NCBI RefSeq assembly: GCF_030814995.1
Contig: NZ_JAUSVX010000015.1
Location: 124,001-188,000, forward strand
Source of the DNA: Labrys wisconsinensis
Lineage (GTDB): Bacteria; Pseudomonadota; Alphaproteobacteria; Rhizobiales; Labraceae
Length of the DNA stretch: 64,000 bases
Direction: 5' to 3'
Below the pieces are notes generated by a model. That model was not told the DNA's origin. It saw nothing but the letters and a program-made list of their open reading frames with translations, and did not search any database. Below are positions 17,978-26,822 of this stretch, one piece after another. Every line of letters starts with the position of its first letter. Position 1 is the stretch's first letter. Both the position numbers and the translations under genes were made by a program.

Positions 17978-18868
17978 ATGCAACCGCGGGCGCTCGGATT
18001 CATCGGACTCGGCCGGATGGGTGCCCCCATGGCGCGCCGCCTCGCCGAAGCGGGTCATCGCGTCGTCGTATGCGACACCCGGGCCGAAGCGATCGCGGAG
18101 GCAGGCCACGCCGGAATCGAGCCTGCGGCGACACCCGAGGCCGTGGCGACCGCCGCCGACATCGTCTTCCTCAGCCTGCCCAATCCCGGCATCGTCCGCG
18201 ACGTGGTGCTCGGCCCGAACGGCGTGGTCAAGGGCGGCGCTCGCATCGTCGTTGATCTCTCGACCACCGGGCCGTCGATGGCGAGCGCCGTTGCCCATGA
18301 ACTGGCCGCGCTCGGCATCGCCTGGGTCGATGCGCCGGTTTCGGGCGGTATCGCCGGCGCGAGCGGCGGCAAGCTCGCCGTGATGGTCTCCGGCCCGAAG
18401 GACATCTGCGACGAGATCGAGCCCGTGCTGGCGGTCTTCGGGCGGCAGTTCTTCTGCGGCGAGAAGGCTGGTTCGGCGCAGGTCGCCAAGCTCGGCAACA
18501 ACATGATCGCCGCCGCCGTGATCCTCCTCTCGGCGGAAGCTTTGGCCATGGGCGTGAAAGCCGGCCTCAACCCGCAGGTGATGTGCGACATCATCAATGC
18601 CTCGAGCGGCCGGAACAGTGCCACGCAGGACAAGTTCCCACGCTCCGTCCTCACTGGCACGTTCGACTTCGGCTTCGCCACCGGGCTCTCCTACAAGGAT
18701 GTGCGCATGTGCGTCGACGAGGCTGAAAATCTCGGCGTGCCCATGGTCGCCGGCTCGCTCGTCCGCCAGATGCTGGCGGCGACCAAGGCGCGCTATGGCG
18801 CGGAATCGGATTTCACCTCGATGGTCCGCATCGTCGAGGAATGGGCCGGGGTCGAGATCCGCGCTTGA
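17978..18868 (+). CDS. Beta-hydroxyacid dehydrogenase, near-duplicate of the enzyme at 11492
   Basis: This 296-residue enzyme has GFIGLGRMGAPM, DAPVSGGIAGASGG and the catalytic-lysine segment AQVAKLGNNMI. It belongs to the 3-hydroxyisobutyrate/tartronate-semialdehyde reductase family and would use NAD(P). It is much closer to the paralogue at 11492 than family members usually are. Each copy lies just downstream of its own shared operator, which looks like duplication of an operator-gene module. The SDR gene follows after 49 bp. Confidence 0.88.
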   Translation: MQPRALGFIGLGRMGAPMARRLAEAGHRVVVCDTRAEAIAEAGHAGIEPAATPEAVATAADIVFLSLPNPGIVRDVVLGPNGVVKGGARIVVDLSTTGPSMASAVAHELAALGIAWVDAPVSGGIAGASGGKLAVMVSGPKDICDEIEPVLAVFGRQFFCGEKAGSAQVAKLGNNMIAAAVILLSAEALAMGVKAGLNPQVMCDIINASSGRNSATQDKFPRSVLTGTFDFGFATGLSYKDVRMCVDEAENLGVPMVAGSLVRQMLAATKARYGAESDFTSMVRIVEEWAGVEIRA

Positions 18869-18917
18869 CGGGGGCGCCGCCTCGACCTGCCCGTCTTTTC
18901 CGCGTCACGGAGCCGCC

Positions 18918-19700
18918 ATGCCCGCCCTGTCTCCGACCGAGACCGCCGGCACTGACCCGTCCCGGCCGCTGGGCGGCCGGACGGCCTTTCTCACCGGCGC
19001 CGCCGGCGGCATCGGCCGCGCGATCGCCCGGGACCTCTTGGCGGCGGGAGCGAAGGTGGTGCTCGCCGACCGCGACGGCGCAGCCGCCGCTGCGCTCGCA
19101 GCCGATCTCGGGGCCCCGGCCTTTCCGCTCACCCTCGATATCGACGACGGTCCGGCGGTCGGCCGCTGTCTCGAGGGCCTTCCCGAAGCCTTTTCGGCGA
19201 TCGACATCCTCGTCAACAATGCCGGCCACGATATCGGCGGCCGGACGCGCTTCGACCTCGGCTCGGCGGATGATTGGAGCGCCATCGTCCATACCAACCT
19301 GATCGGCACCATGCGGGTCACGCGGGCGATCCTGCCCGGCATGATCGCGCGCCGCCGCGGCGACCTCCTCTTCATGAGCTCGATCAGCGCCATCCGCATG
19401 GTCCCGGACCAGGCTCCCTATTCCGCCAGCAAGGCGGGCATCCACATGCTGGCCGACATCCTGCGCGGCGAGCTCGCCGAGACGCCGCTGCGGGTCACCG
19501 AGATCCTGCCGGGTCTGACCCGAACGGGCATCGTGGCAGCACGCCACCGGGGCGATGAGGAGGCGGCCCGTCGCTATTTCGAGCGGTTCGGCATGGCGCT
19601 CGAGCCGGAGGACGTGTCGCGCTGCGCTCTCTTCGCGCTCTCGCAGCCGCCGCACGTGCAGCTTGCGCAGCTCTTCGTGGTGCCGGCGAACCGCTGGTAG
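18918..19700 (+). CDS. Short-chain dehydrogenase/reductase
   Basis: This 260-residue Rossmann protein has TGAAGGIGRAIARD for the cofactor, NNAG after the fourth strand, SSIS and YSASKAGIHML as the catalytic Ser-Tyr-Lys triad. It is a classical SDR that interconverts a hydroxyl and a ketone with NAD(P)(H). It would act in the same pathway as the dehydrogenase immediately upstream. The start at 18918 gives the standard N-terminus. Confidence 0.87.
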   Translation: MPALSPTETAGTDPSRPLGGRTAFLTGAAGGIGRAIARDLLAAGAKVVLADRDGAAAAALAADLGAPAFPLTLDIDDGPAVGRCLEGLPEAFSAIDILVNNAGHDIGGRTRFDLGSADDWSAIVHTNLIGTMRVTRAILPGMIARRRGDLLFMSSISAIRMVPDQAPYSASKAGIHMLADILRGELAETPLRVTEILPGLTRTGIVAARHRGDEEAARRYFERFGMALEPEDVSRCALFALSQPPHVQLAQLFVVPANRW

Positions 19701-19712
19701 GCGAGCCTCTCC

Positions 19713-19731
19713 CTCACGCTGCGGCCGTGAG
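19713..19731. terminator. Short hairpin between convergent genes
   Basis: CTCACG at 19713-19718 pairs with CGTGAG at 19726-19731 around a 7-nt loop. It lies between the convergent SDR and ATPase genes, where a two-way terminator fits. There is no T-run. Confidence 0.4.
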
Positions 19732-19754
19732 CCGGTCTATCGAACGGCAGTCCC

Positions 19755-21248
19755 TCAGTGGACGGCCGCATACATGATCCGGTTCTCCGTCGCCTCGGCG
19801 ATGTCCATCTCCTCCACGATGCGCCCCTGCCGGGCAACCAGGATCCGGTCGGAAAGCGAGAGGATCTCCGGGAGGTAGGACGAGATCACGACGACGGCCA
19901 TGCCGTTGTCGGCGAGCTCGTTGATGAAATTGTGGATCTCGACGATCGTGCCGACGTCGACGCCGCGGGTCGGCTCGTCCAGGATGACGAGCTTCGGATT
20001 CTGGATCAGGGCCTTCGACAACACGACCTTCTGCTGGTTGCCGCCGGACAGCGTGATCACCTGCGGATCGGCGCCGATCGACTTGACCCCGAGCCGGGTC
20101 GTCCACTCCTTGGCCAATCGGCGGGCCTGCTCCGGCGTCACTGCAGAAAACGGGTTGCTGCTGGTCGCCAGCTTGCCGAGCTGGATGTTCGCCGCGACCG
20201 TCATGGTCTCGAAGAACCCTTCGATCTTCCGGTCCTCCGTGACGTAGACGATGCCGTCTCGCACCGCCGGCCGCGGGGTGCGGTAGCGCACCGGGCTTCC
20301 CTCGAAACGGACGGTGCCGCCGTGGAAGTAGTCGCGCTTCAGGACGCCGGCGACGATCTTCATCATTTCGGTCCGCCCCGCGCCGACGAGGCCGAACATG
20401 CCGGTGACCTGCCCCGCGAACACCGAGAACGAGGTGTTGCGCACCGTGCTGCCCATCGACAGGTTCTCGACGCTGAGCACCCGCCGGCCCATCGGCCGGG
20501 CGCGGCGGCTTCCCTGATCGTGGAGACCGGCCGACAAGCTGCGGCCGACCATCGCCTGGACGATGCGCTCCCGGTCGAAGCCCGCCGTCTCGCCGGTCGC
20601 CACGATCTTGCCGTCGCGCATCACCGTGATGCGCTCGGAGAGATGCAGCGCCTCCTCGAGCGCGTGGCTGATGAAGATGATGGCGATGCCATCGTCCTTG
20701 AGCCGCCGGACAAGGTTGAAGAAGTGGAACTTCTCCTCCGGCGTCAGGGTCGCCGTGGGCTCGTCGAAGATGATGAGCCGCGCGTGATGGTGGACCGCGC
20801 GGGCGATCTCGACCATCTGCTTCTTGCCGGCGCCGAGAGCGGAGACCTGCACGGAGGGGTCGACGTAGAAGTTGAGCGAGAGGAGATAGCGCTGCGCCTG
20901 GATGTTGATGCCGCGGAGCCGGTTGAACAGCTTTTCGTCACCGAGATAGATGTTCTGGGCGACCGTCATCGCCGGCACCAGGTTCGTCTCCTGAAACACC
21001 ATGGCAATGCCGCGGTTGAGCGCGTCCGACGGCGAGGTCAGCGAGATCGGCCGGCCTTCGATGCGCATCTCGCCGGCGCTCGGCTGGTGGACGCCGGCGA
21101 GAATCTTCGTGAGGGTGGACTTGCCCGCGCCGTTCTCGCCGAGAATTGCGTGAATCTCGCCCGGGTTGACGGCGAAGTCGACGTTCTCGACCGCGAGCAC
21201 GCCGCGGAAATCCTTCGAGACGTTCCGGAGCTCGATCAGTGGGGTCAT
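19755..21248 (-). CDS. Sugar ABC transporter ATP-binding protein (two NBDs)
   Basis: This 497-residue protein has two ATP-binding domains. NBD1 has Walker A GENGAGKST, a degenerate signature (LGAGKKQ) and Walker B LIIFDEPTATL. NBD2 has [17 protein letters not shown] and [12 protein letters not shown]. It is of the RbsA/MglA type and powers the importer encoded upstream on this strand. The ATG at 21248 overlaps the preceding gene's stop (ATGA). The reading frame extends beyond this start, but that part shadows the preceding gene. It is the last gene of the five-gene operon running from 26579. Confidence 0.9.
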   Translation of the reverse strand: MTPLIELRNVSKDFRGVLAVENVDFAVNPGEIHAILGENGAGKSTLTKILAGVHQPSAGEMRIEGRPISLTSPSDALNRGIAMVFQETNLVPAMTVAQNIYLGDEKLFNRLRGINIQAQRYLLSLNFYVDPSVQVSALGAGKKQMVEIARAVHHHARLIIFDEPTATLTPEEKFHFFNLVRRLKDDGIAIIFISHALEEALHLSERITVMRDGKIVATGETAGFDRERIVQAMVGRSLSAGLHDQGSRRARPMGRRVLSVENLSMGSTVRNTSFSVFAGQVTGMFGLVGAGRTEMMKIVAGVLKRDYFHGGTVRFEGSPVRYRTPRPAVRDGIVYVTEDRKIEGFFETMTVAANIQLGKLATSSNPFSAVTPEQARRLAKEWTTRLGVKSIGADPQVITLSGGNQQKVVLSKALIQNPKLVILDEPTRGVDVGTIVEIHNFINELADNGMAVVVISSYLPEILSLSDRILVARQGRIVEEMDIAEATENRIMYAAVH

Positions 21249-22357
21249 CGGGCACGGAGCTCCGTCTTGTCTTCGATCGTGACGATCTTGCCCGCCCCCT
21301 TGGCGCCGGCGTAGAGCCGCCCGCCGAGCTCGGCGAGCGAAGTCACGCCGTGGACATGGCCGTCCGCACGGCTGTGGAAGCTTGCGAGGACCTGCATATC
21401 GCCGTCGCAGCGGGCGACGAGGCCGCCCGACCAGGTCGGCGACCACGGCTTCAGCATGTTGAGCTTCTTGCGCGTTCCGCCTTGTATCGGCTCGAGGAAG
21501 CTGCGCCCGGCGAGGAGGGAAGGGGCGATCCAGTGGTCGGGATCGATGGTCTCCACCATGCGGCGGCGATAGGCGTCCTCGCCGAGCACGAACTCGACCA
21601 GCGGGTTGCGCGGCGCGAACAGCGCCACCCAGAAGCCGCCGCTGCGGGCCGGCGCGATCCGTCCCGGATAGGCCGGCAGGGCCGCGACCGCGACCGCGGG
21701 CGCGCCGCCGTCGAGGTCGAGGCGCAGGATGCGATGGCGCCAGGCCTCGGAGACGAACACGCGCTTGCCAGCGACGGCGATGCCGCAGGGGAAGGAGAGG
21801 CCATCGGCGATCTTCGCCGCGGTTCCGTCTGCGAGCAGGATGCGCCAGACGGACCCGGTGGCACCCTTCGTCATCAGGTCGCGCTTCCACTCGGCGGCCG
21901 GATGGGCTGCCGAGCCCACCGTGGCGACGAGCGTATCCGGACCGGCGAAAGCCATCGCCGTCACGCAGGCCCCGGGCACCGCGGCGGGGAGCTGGCGTCG
22001 AGGCTCTCCGCGGCGCTCGACCATGATCCCGCCTTCGACCGCCACCGCCAGTGCCCCGCCGGGGCCTGACGCCATGGCGGTGATCGGCCGCCCGAGGTCA
22101 GTCCGGTCGCCGATTACGAGGCCGTCGCCGGTTCCGGAGGGCGCCAGAACGACGAGCTCCGAGCCGACGGAAGCCAGGAGACGCGCGTCCGGTCCATCGG
22201 CCGCCGCGAGATTGTCGACGTCGGCGATCGTCAGCGCGACCGGCGCCTCGTCGAGCCTGGTGTTCGGCCGGAGCGGTCCGTCCATCGGCGGAACGGAACT
22301 GCCGGTGAGGTCGAAGCCGCGGAACGTGGCATAGGCGCGATAGAGCGCGGACATCAT
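21245..22357 (-). CDS. SMP-30/strictosidine synthase-like beta-propeller protein
   Basis: This ~370-residue protein has the repeats of an SMP-30/gluconolactonase/strictosidine synthase-like propeller: GLSFPCGIAVAGKRVFVSEAWRHRILRLDLDGG, then GRIAPARSGGFWVALFAPRNPL and GRLYAGAKGAGKIV. Such proteins typically hydrolyse sugar lactones with a bound metal ion, but the N-terminal ~100 residues are divergent, so activity is uncertain. It is a paralogue of the C-terminal domain of the upstream fusion and shares the phrase 'YPDNI/YPGRI...W.AL'. Start codons at 22357 and 22354 overlap the fusion gene's TGA. No signal peptide is seen. Confidence 0.75.
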   Translation of the reverse strand: MMSALYRAYATFRGFDLTGSSVPPMDGPLRPNTRLDEAPVALTIADVDNLAAADGPDARLLASVGSELVVLAPSGTGDGLVIGDRTDLGRPITAMASGPGGALAVAVEGGIMVERRGEPRRQLPAAVPGACVTAMAFAGPDTLVATVGSAAHPAAEWKRDLMTKGATGSVWRILLADGTAAKIADGLSFPCGIAVAGKRVFVSEAWRHRILRLDLDGGAPAVAVAALPAYPGRIAPARSGGFWVALFAPRNPLVEFVLGEDAYRRRMVETIDPDHWIAPSLLAGRSFLEPIQGGTRKKLNMLKPWSPTWSGGLVARCDGDMQVLASFHSRADGHVHGVTSLAELGGRLYAGAKGAGKIVTIEDKTELRAR

Positions 22358-24474
22358 GGCGCTGGTCCCCAATACGCGTCCTGGGCGCACCAGTTCGGGT
22401 CCGCGTCCTTGAGCCGGTACCGGCCGATGCGATTGTTGGAGACACCGCCGAGATAGAGCCAGCCGCGATGCTCGCGCATCGAGGTGATCATCGGATGGTT
22501 GAGCCCGCCGAGATCCCAGAGACTGTCGAGGATCTCGCCCTTTTCGTTGAACTTCACGACGCAGCCGGTGTTGATGTTCGGATAGAGCCATTGGTCCGGC
22601 GCCACCCGCTTCGCCATGCGGCGGCGGAAGCCCGGCATGGTGAGGGCGAGGTCGAGCGCGGGTCCGCGCATGCCGAGGAGCGCCAGCCAGTAATTGCCGT
22701 CGGACGCACGGTTGATGTTGTCGGGATAGCCCGGCAGGTCGGAGATGACGCGCTCGCGGCGACCCTGGTTGGGGCCGGCGAACCAATAGCGGCTGATCGA
22801 GCACGTCCAGCTTTCGGCGAACAGGAAGGATTCGCCATCCCGGCACATCGCAACGCCATTCGCGAAGACGAGCTTCGGGATCTCCGTCCGCGTCTTGCCG
22901 GTGCGCGGGTCGTAGCAGATGATCCGCCCGCTCGCCCGACTCTCGAGCGCGTCCGTCGCCCAGTCCTCCTGCTCGTAGCGGACGGTCGCCTCGCTGAAGT
23001 AGATGCGTCCGTCCGGCGCGACGTCGACATCGTCCGCGAGGCGCAGCCGGGAATCGTCGACGATCGAGGTCCAGCTTCGGTTGGTCTCGTCCGTGAGCTT
23101 CGTCACCGTCTTGTCCGGTGCGACCTGGAAGAGTCCCATGCCGCCGATGCAGACGAGGAGGTTGCCCGACCGGTCGAACGCCATCCCGAGCGGATGGCCG
23201 CCGATATGGGCGAACACCTCGTGCCGTTTGTGGTCGGGACCGAAGAAGCGGACGATGTCGCCGTGCCGGGTGCCGCAATAGAGATTGTCGTCCCGGTCGA
23301 GGATGACGTCCTCCGGCCCCTCGATCTGCCCGAGGCCGATGATCTCCACCTCGCGGAGCCGGTCGTTGAGCGCATAGGGCGAGGCTGGAGCGTCGACCTT
23401 CGGCGCCGGCGGCAGGGTGAGATAGGCCGGCGAGACGTAGACCTTGGCGAGAAGCCGGTGCCGGTGCTTCTGCCATCGCATGTCCACGAAGACGGCGGCG
23501 AGCAGCACGGCGCCGAGGATGGTCGACGTCACCGGACCGCTGATGCCCAGGTTGATCAGGCCGTTCGTCAGCAGCAGCACGAGCAGGCTGCCGATGATCG
23601 CCTTGGCGACCGAGCCGCGTCCGCCGCCGATCGCCGTGCCGCCGAGGACCGCGGCGGTGAGCGCCTGCACCTCGAGGCCGACGCCGGTATCCGAGCCCGC
23701 GCTGCCGAGCCGCGCGGCGAACAGGAAACCCGCGAGCGCGCACATCGTGCCCGAGGCGACATAGGCGAGGAACACCATCAGCCGGACGTTGATGCCGGCA
23801 TTGTGGGCCGACCGGCGTGCACCGCCGACGGCGGTCAGTCGCCATCCCGGCCGCATCCGCGACAGCACGACGTGCCAGGCGGCGGCGATGACGAGGGTGA
23901 TGATGAAGGAGAGAGGAATGCCGAAAACGGAGCCTTCGCCGATGAAGATCCAGAGATCGGAATCGGCGAAGCCCGACATCATCGCCGTCGACATCTTCAG
24001 GAAGACGATCTCGTAGACCGACCGGAAGATCACGAGGCTGACGAGCGTCGTGAGGAAGGCCCGCAGCCTGAGATAGCCGACGAGCACGCCGTTCAGCGCG
24101 CCGCACAGCATTCCCATGCCGAGGATCGCGGCGAGCACGGCGGGGACCGGCCACTGATAGACGTTGACGCCGATCAGCGAGAACAGCACCGCGAGCGAGA
24201 AGACCGAGGCGACGGAAAGATCGATGCCGCCCGAGATCATGACGATCGTCAGCGCCAGCACCACGAGCCCGAACTCGGCGAACTGGCGCGAGAAGTCGGT
24301 GAGGCTGGAAAGGGAGAGGAACCCCGGGATGACGGAGCCGAGCACCACCACCGTCAGCACGAGCGCCGTGAAGGGGATCGCATTGTCGATCCAGCGCTTG
24401 GAAAGGATTTCCCCGATCACGTGATCGGGGAAATAGCGCGAGACGAGACGCGCGACGGTATCTCGATTGTCCAT
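22354..24474 (-). CDS. Fused RbsC-type permease and SMP-30/strictosidine synthase-like propeller
   Basis: Residues ~1-340 of this 706-residue protein are an RbsC-type permease. It has FTALVLTVVVLGSVIPGFLS, then MISGGIDLSVASVFSLAV, the conserved loop, and several further hydrophobic segments. From ~350 the sequence changes to a beta-propeller (IEGPEDVILDRDDNLYCG, IYFSEATVRYE, FANGVAMC, LPGYPDNINRASDGNYWLAL). That part resembles strictosidine synthase/gluconolactonase-like proteins. RbsC-like permeases normally end inside the cytoplasm, so the propeller may sit at the exit of the channel. ATG at 24474 is preferred over the TTG at 24477. The gene lies between the binding protein and the free propeller gene. 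Confidence 0.85.
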   Translation of the reverse strand: MDNRDTVARLVSRYFPDHVIGEILSKRWIDNAIPFTALVLTVVVLGSVIPGFLSLSSLTDFSRQFAEFGLVVLALTIVMISGGIDLSVASVFSLAVLFSLIGVNVYQWPVPAVLAAILGMGMLCGALNGVLVGYLRLRAFLTTLVSLVIFRSVYEIVFLKMSTAMMSGFADSDLWIFIGEGSVFGIPLSFIITLVIAAAWHVVLSRMRPGWRLTAVGGARRSAHNAGINVRLMVFLAYVASGTMCALAGFLFAARLGSAGSDTGVGLEVQALTAAVLGGTAIGGGRGSVAKAIIGSLLVLLLTNGLINLGISGPVTSTILGAVLLAAVFVDMRWQKHRHRLLAKVYVSPAYLTLPPAPKVDAPASPYALNDRLREVEIIGLGQIEGPEDVILDRDDNLYCGTRHGDIVRFFGPDHKRHEVFAHIGGHPLGMAFDRSGNLLVCIGGMGLFQVAPDKTVTKLTDETNRSWTSIVDDSRLRLADDVDVAPDGRIYFSEATVRYEQEDWATDALESRASGRIICYDPRTGKTRTEIPKLVFANGVAMCRDGESFLFAESWTCSISRYWFAGPNQGRRERVISDLPGYPDNINRASDGNYWLALLGMRGPALDLALTMPGFRRRMAKRVAPDQWLYPNINTGCVVKFNEKGEILDSLWDLGGLNHPMITSMREHRGWLYLGGVSNNRIGRYRLKDADPNWCAQDAYWGPAP

Positions 24475-24501
24475 CAAATCGGGCCCGGATGCTCTTCGGT
24501 C

Positions 24502-25506
24502 TTACTTCAGCTGGTCGAGAGTCCAGCAGGTCCGGGACCCGATATTGTCCTTGGTGAGCAGGGTCAGCGGCGTATAGTAGGTCGCCTTCGACTGTCCGGC
24601 CTTGGCCGGATTGAGCAGCGTCTGGACGATCTGCTGGTTGATCGCATCGCCCTGCAGCGGCACGTCGTAGCTCACGATCATGTCGAGCAGGCCCTTGCTG
24701 ATGTTGTCGCAGCCGATCTGGTTGCCGCCGCCGGAGGTCACGACGAAGATGTCCTTGTCCTTGCCGGCCGCCTGGATCGCGGCACCGGCACCGACATCCT
24801 GGTTGTCCCAGTTGCCGACGACGCCGCAGAGATCCGGGTGCTGCTGCAGCACCGTCTCCATGATCGCCCGCGCCTTGGCCGGATCATATTGCGCCGCCTG
24901 CTCGGAGACGACCTTGATGGCCGGATCCTTGGCGAAGGTCTGCTTGTAGGCGTAGAGCTCGTAGAGGTCGGAGGCGGCGGTCGGCTGGCCGCGGACGATG
25001 GCGATCTTGCCGGACTTGCCCGAGCCCGTGCCGCAGCGCTTCACGAGCTCGTCGGCCTCGATATAGCCGACCCGCGACCAGTCGGCACCGATATAGGCGT
25101 CGGTCGGGACGACGGATTCGAGGTTGAGCTGAATGACCTTGATGCCGGCATCCATGGCCCGCTTCAGGAGCCGGGCATAGGACTGGACGTCGGGATTGTG
25201 GGCGATGATGACGTCGGGCTTCTCGGCGATGAGCGCGGTCAGCGCCCGTGTGCCGGCGTCGGTGCTCCAGTTCGGATCGCGGATCTCGAGCGTGTAGCCG
25301 AGATCCTTGGCCTGCTTGCGCATGATCGCCGCCCAGCCCTCGGTCAGGTCGAAGCCCATCGCCAGGGGAATGAAGACGACCCGTTTGCCCTTCAGGCCCT
25401 CGTAGTAGGGATTGCGCGAGGGGTTATCGAGCCCCTCGTCGGCATGGAGCGGAAAGGCCGCGGCGACGGCCAGGACGGCGGCGGTGAAAAGGGTGCGGAT
25501 CTTCAT
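24502..25506 (-). CDS. Sugar ABC transporter substrate-binding protein
   Basis: This 334-residue protein has a clear signal peptide (residues 1-~22, ending FPLHADE). The mature part is a ribose/autoinducer-2-type periplasmic binding protein of two lobes: VVFIPLAMGFDLTEGWAAIMR starts lobe one, and VVSYDVPLQGDAINQQIVQTLL lies near the end. It would feed the permeases encoded on either side. GGAGGAGATCCC precedes the ATG at 25506. The sugar is not evident. Confidence 0.9.
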   Translation of the reverse strand: MKIRTLFTAAVLAVAAAFPLHADEGLDNPSRNPYYEGLKGKRVVFIPLAMGFDLTEGWAAIMRKQAKDLGYTLEIRDPNWSTDAGTRALTALIAEKPDVIIAHNPDVQSYARLLKRAMDAGIKVIQLNLESVVPTDAYIGADWSRVGYIEADELVKRCGTGSGKSGKIAIVRGQPTAASDLYELYAYKQTFAKDPAIKVVSEQAAQYDPAKARAIMETVLQQHPDLCGVVGNWDNQDVGAGAAIQAAGKDKDIFVVTSGGGNQIGCDNISKGLLDMIVSYDVPLQGDAINQQIVQTLLNPAKAGQSKATYYTPLTLLTKDNIGSRTCWTLDQLK

Positions 25507-25601
25507 GGGATCTCCTCCGGTCGTTCTCTTTGCGGGCTTTGTCGGCAGCGCTCTCGGCTCGGGCGGAACCCGGCACCCCCGAGGAAGCGTTCGAGGCAAT
25601 T

Positions 25602-26579
25602 TCAGATGTCGCCCTGGGCCTGTTGGGACGTCTGCTCGTCGCGGGGATTGATGAAGCTGTCGACCGTGATGGCGAGGAGCAGGATGAGGCTCTTGATCAG
25701 GTTCTGCGTCGTGTAGGTGAAGTCCATGATCGTCATGCCGTTCAGGAGCACGCCGACGAGCAGCGTGCCGACGAGCACGTTACGGACCCCGCCGCGGCCG
25801 CCACTCAGGCTGATGCCGCCGAGGACGACGACCAGGAGGACATCGTAGATGAGCGTGGAGTTGTAGATGCGCGTGCTCATGCTGGAGACGGCAGCGGCCA
25901 TGACGATGCCGGCAAGGAATGCGATGAAGGACGACAGCATGTATTGCGCCACGATCAGCGGCCGGAGCGGCAGGCCGGTGATGCGGGCGGCGAGTGCATT
26001 GTCGCCAGCCGCGTAGACGAAGCGGCCGAAGCGCGTGCGCCGCAGGAGAAGCGCGACGATGCCGGCGATCACCGCGAAGGCGATGATCGGCATCGGGATG
26101 CCGCCGGCCGTGCCACGGCCGAGAAAGTCGAACCAGGCGATCCCGGCGGGACTGTTCTGCACGTCGATCTGGAACAGCCAGGCGCGGCCGGCGCCGTAGG
26201 CGACGAGGCCCATGGCGAGCGTCGTGAAGATCGCCGGTATGTCGGCATAGGCCACGAGGACGCCGCTCACCAGTCCGATCACCAGCACCAGGGCGAGCGC
26301 CAGGAGGAGAGCCATCCCCAGCGCCATCCCGGCCTGGGCGAGCGCAAGCGCCCATGACAGCGACACCACCATGGTCGCGACCATGGCGAGGTCGATGCCG
26401 CGTCCGACGACGACGAGGCCCATGCCGAGCCCCAGGATCCCCAGGATGGCGACGCTGCGAACCAGCGCAATCAGGTTGCCGGCGGTCAGGAAATTCTGAA
26501 GCGTCAGGGAAAAGATGACGAAGAGAACAACCGAGAGCGCGAAGACGATACCTTCCTGTGACAGGCGCACGCTGCGCAC
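25602..26579 (-). CDS. Sugar ABC transporter permease (RbsC type)
   Basis: This 325-residue membrane protein has the BPD_transp_2 fold, with VVGRGIDLAMVATMVV in the conserved loop and about eight hydrophobic segments. It is the first gene of the five-gene minus-strand operon and pairs with the fused permease. GTG at 26579 is chosen because GGAGG lies 7 nt before it and the downstream sequence begins a normal N-terminus; an ATG at 26687 would add an unlikely proline/glycine-rich leader. A shared operator lies about 120 bp upstream. Confidence 0.88.
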   Translation of the reverse strand: MRSVRLSQEGIVFALSVVLFVIFSLTLQNFLTAGNLIALVRSVAILGILGLGMGLVVVGRGIDLAMVATMVVSLSWALALAQAGMALGMALLLALALVLVIGLVSGVLVAYADIPAIFTTLAMGLVAYGAGRAWLFQIDVQNSPAGIAWFDFLGRGTAGGIPMPIIAFAVIAGIVALLLRRTRFGRFVYAAGDNALAARITGLPLRPLIVAQYMLSSFIAFLAGIVMAAAVSSMSTRIYNSTLIYDVLLVVVLGGISLSGGRGGVRNVLVGTLLVGVLLNGMTIMDFTYTTQNLIKSLILLLAITVDSFINPRDEQTSQQAQGDI

Positions 26580-26699
26580 GACCTCATCCTCCTTGACCGG
26601 TTGCGGAGGGGCCGTGTCATGCTGCGATGACTGGATTGGCGAGCCTCCTCCCGGAGGCGAACATCGCCGCGCCGCGTCTGGCGGCATAGACCTGTCGCA

Positions 26700-26716
26700 C
26701 GAATATCAGTTATGTC
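26700..26716. promoter_or_regulatory. Shared 17-bp operator, divergent form (site E)
   Basis: CGAATATCAGTTATGTC matches the right arm and centre of the shared palindrome, but its left arm is degenerate. It lies about 120 bp upstream of the permease start at 26579 on the minus strand. No -10 box occurs at the 36-bp spacing seen at the other sites. Confidence 0.35.
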
Positions 26717-26822
26717 GGTCGGATCGCGCGGCTGCCGCGCCCTGCCGCCGCCCCGTGCCGCGACGCCGCCGGCGGCGACTGCGCCGTCCGATCTGCAACT
26801 GGACCGGACCAATGCGGCGAGC

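Noticed and set aside
22468-25716. A 1082-codon open frame on the plus strand opposite the second importer
   Set aside because: It lies antisense to well-recognised permease, propeller and binding protein genes and has the Arg/Asp/His/Gly-rich composition typical of shadows in GC-rich DNA.
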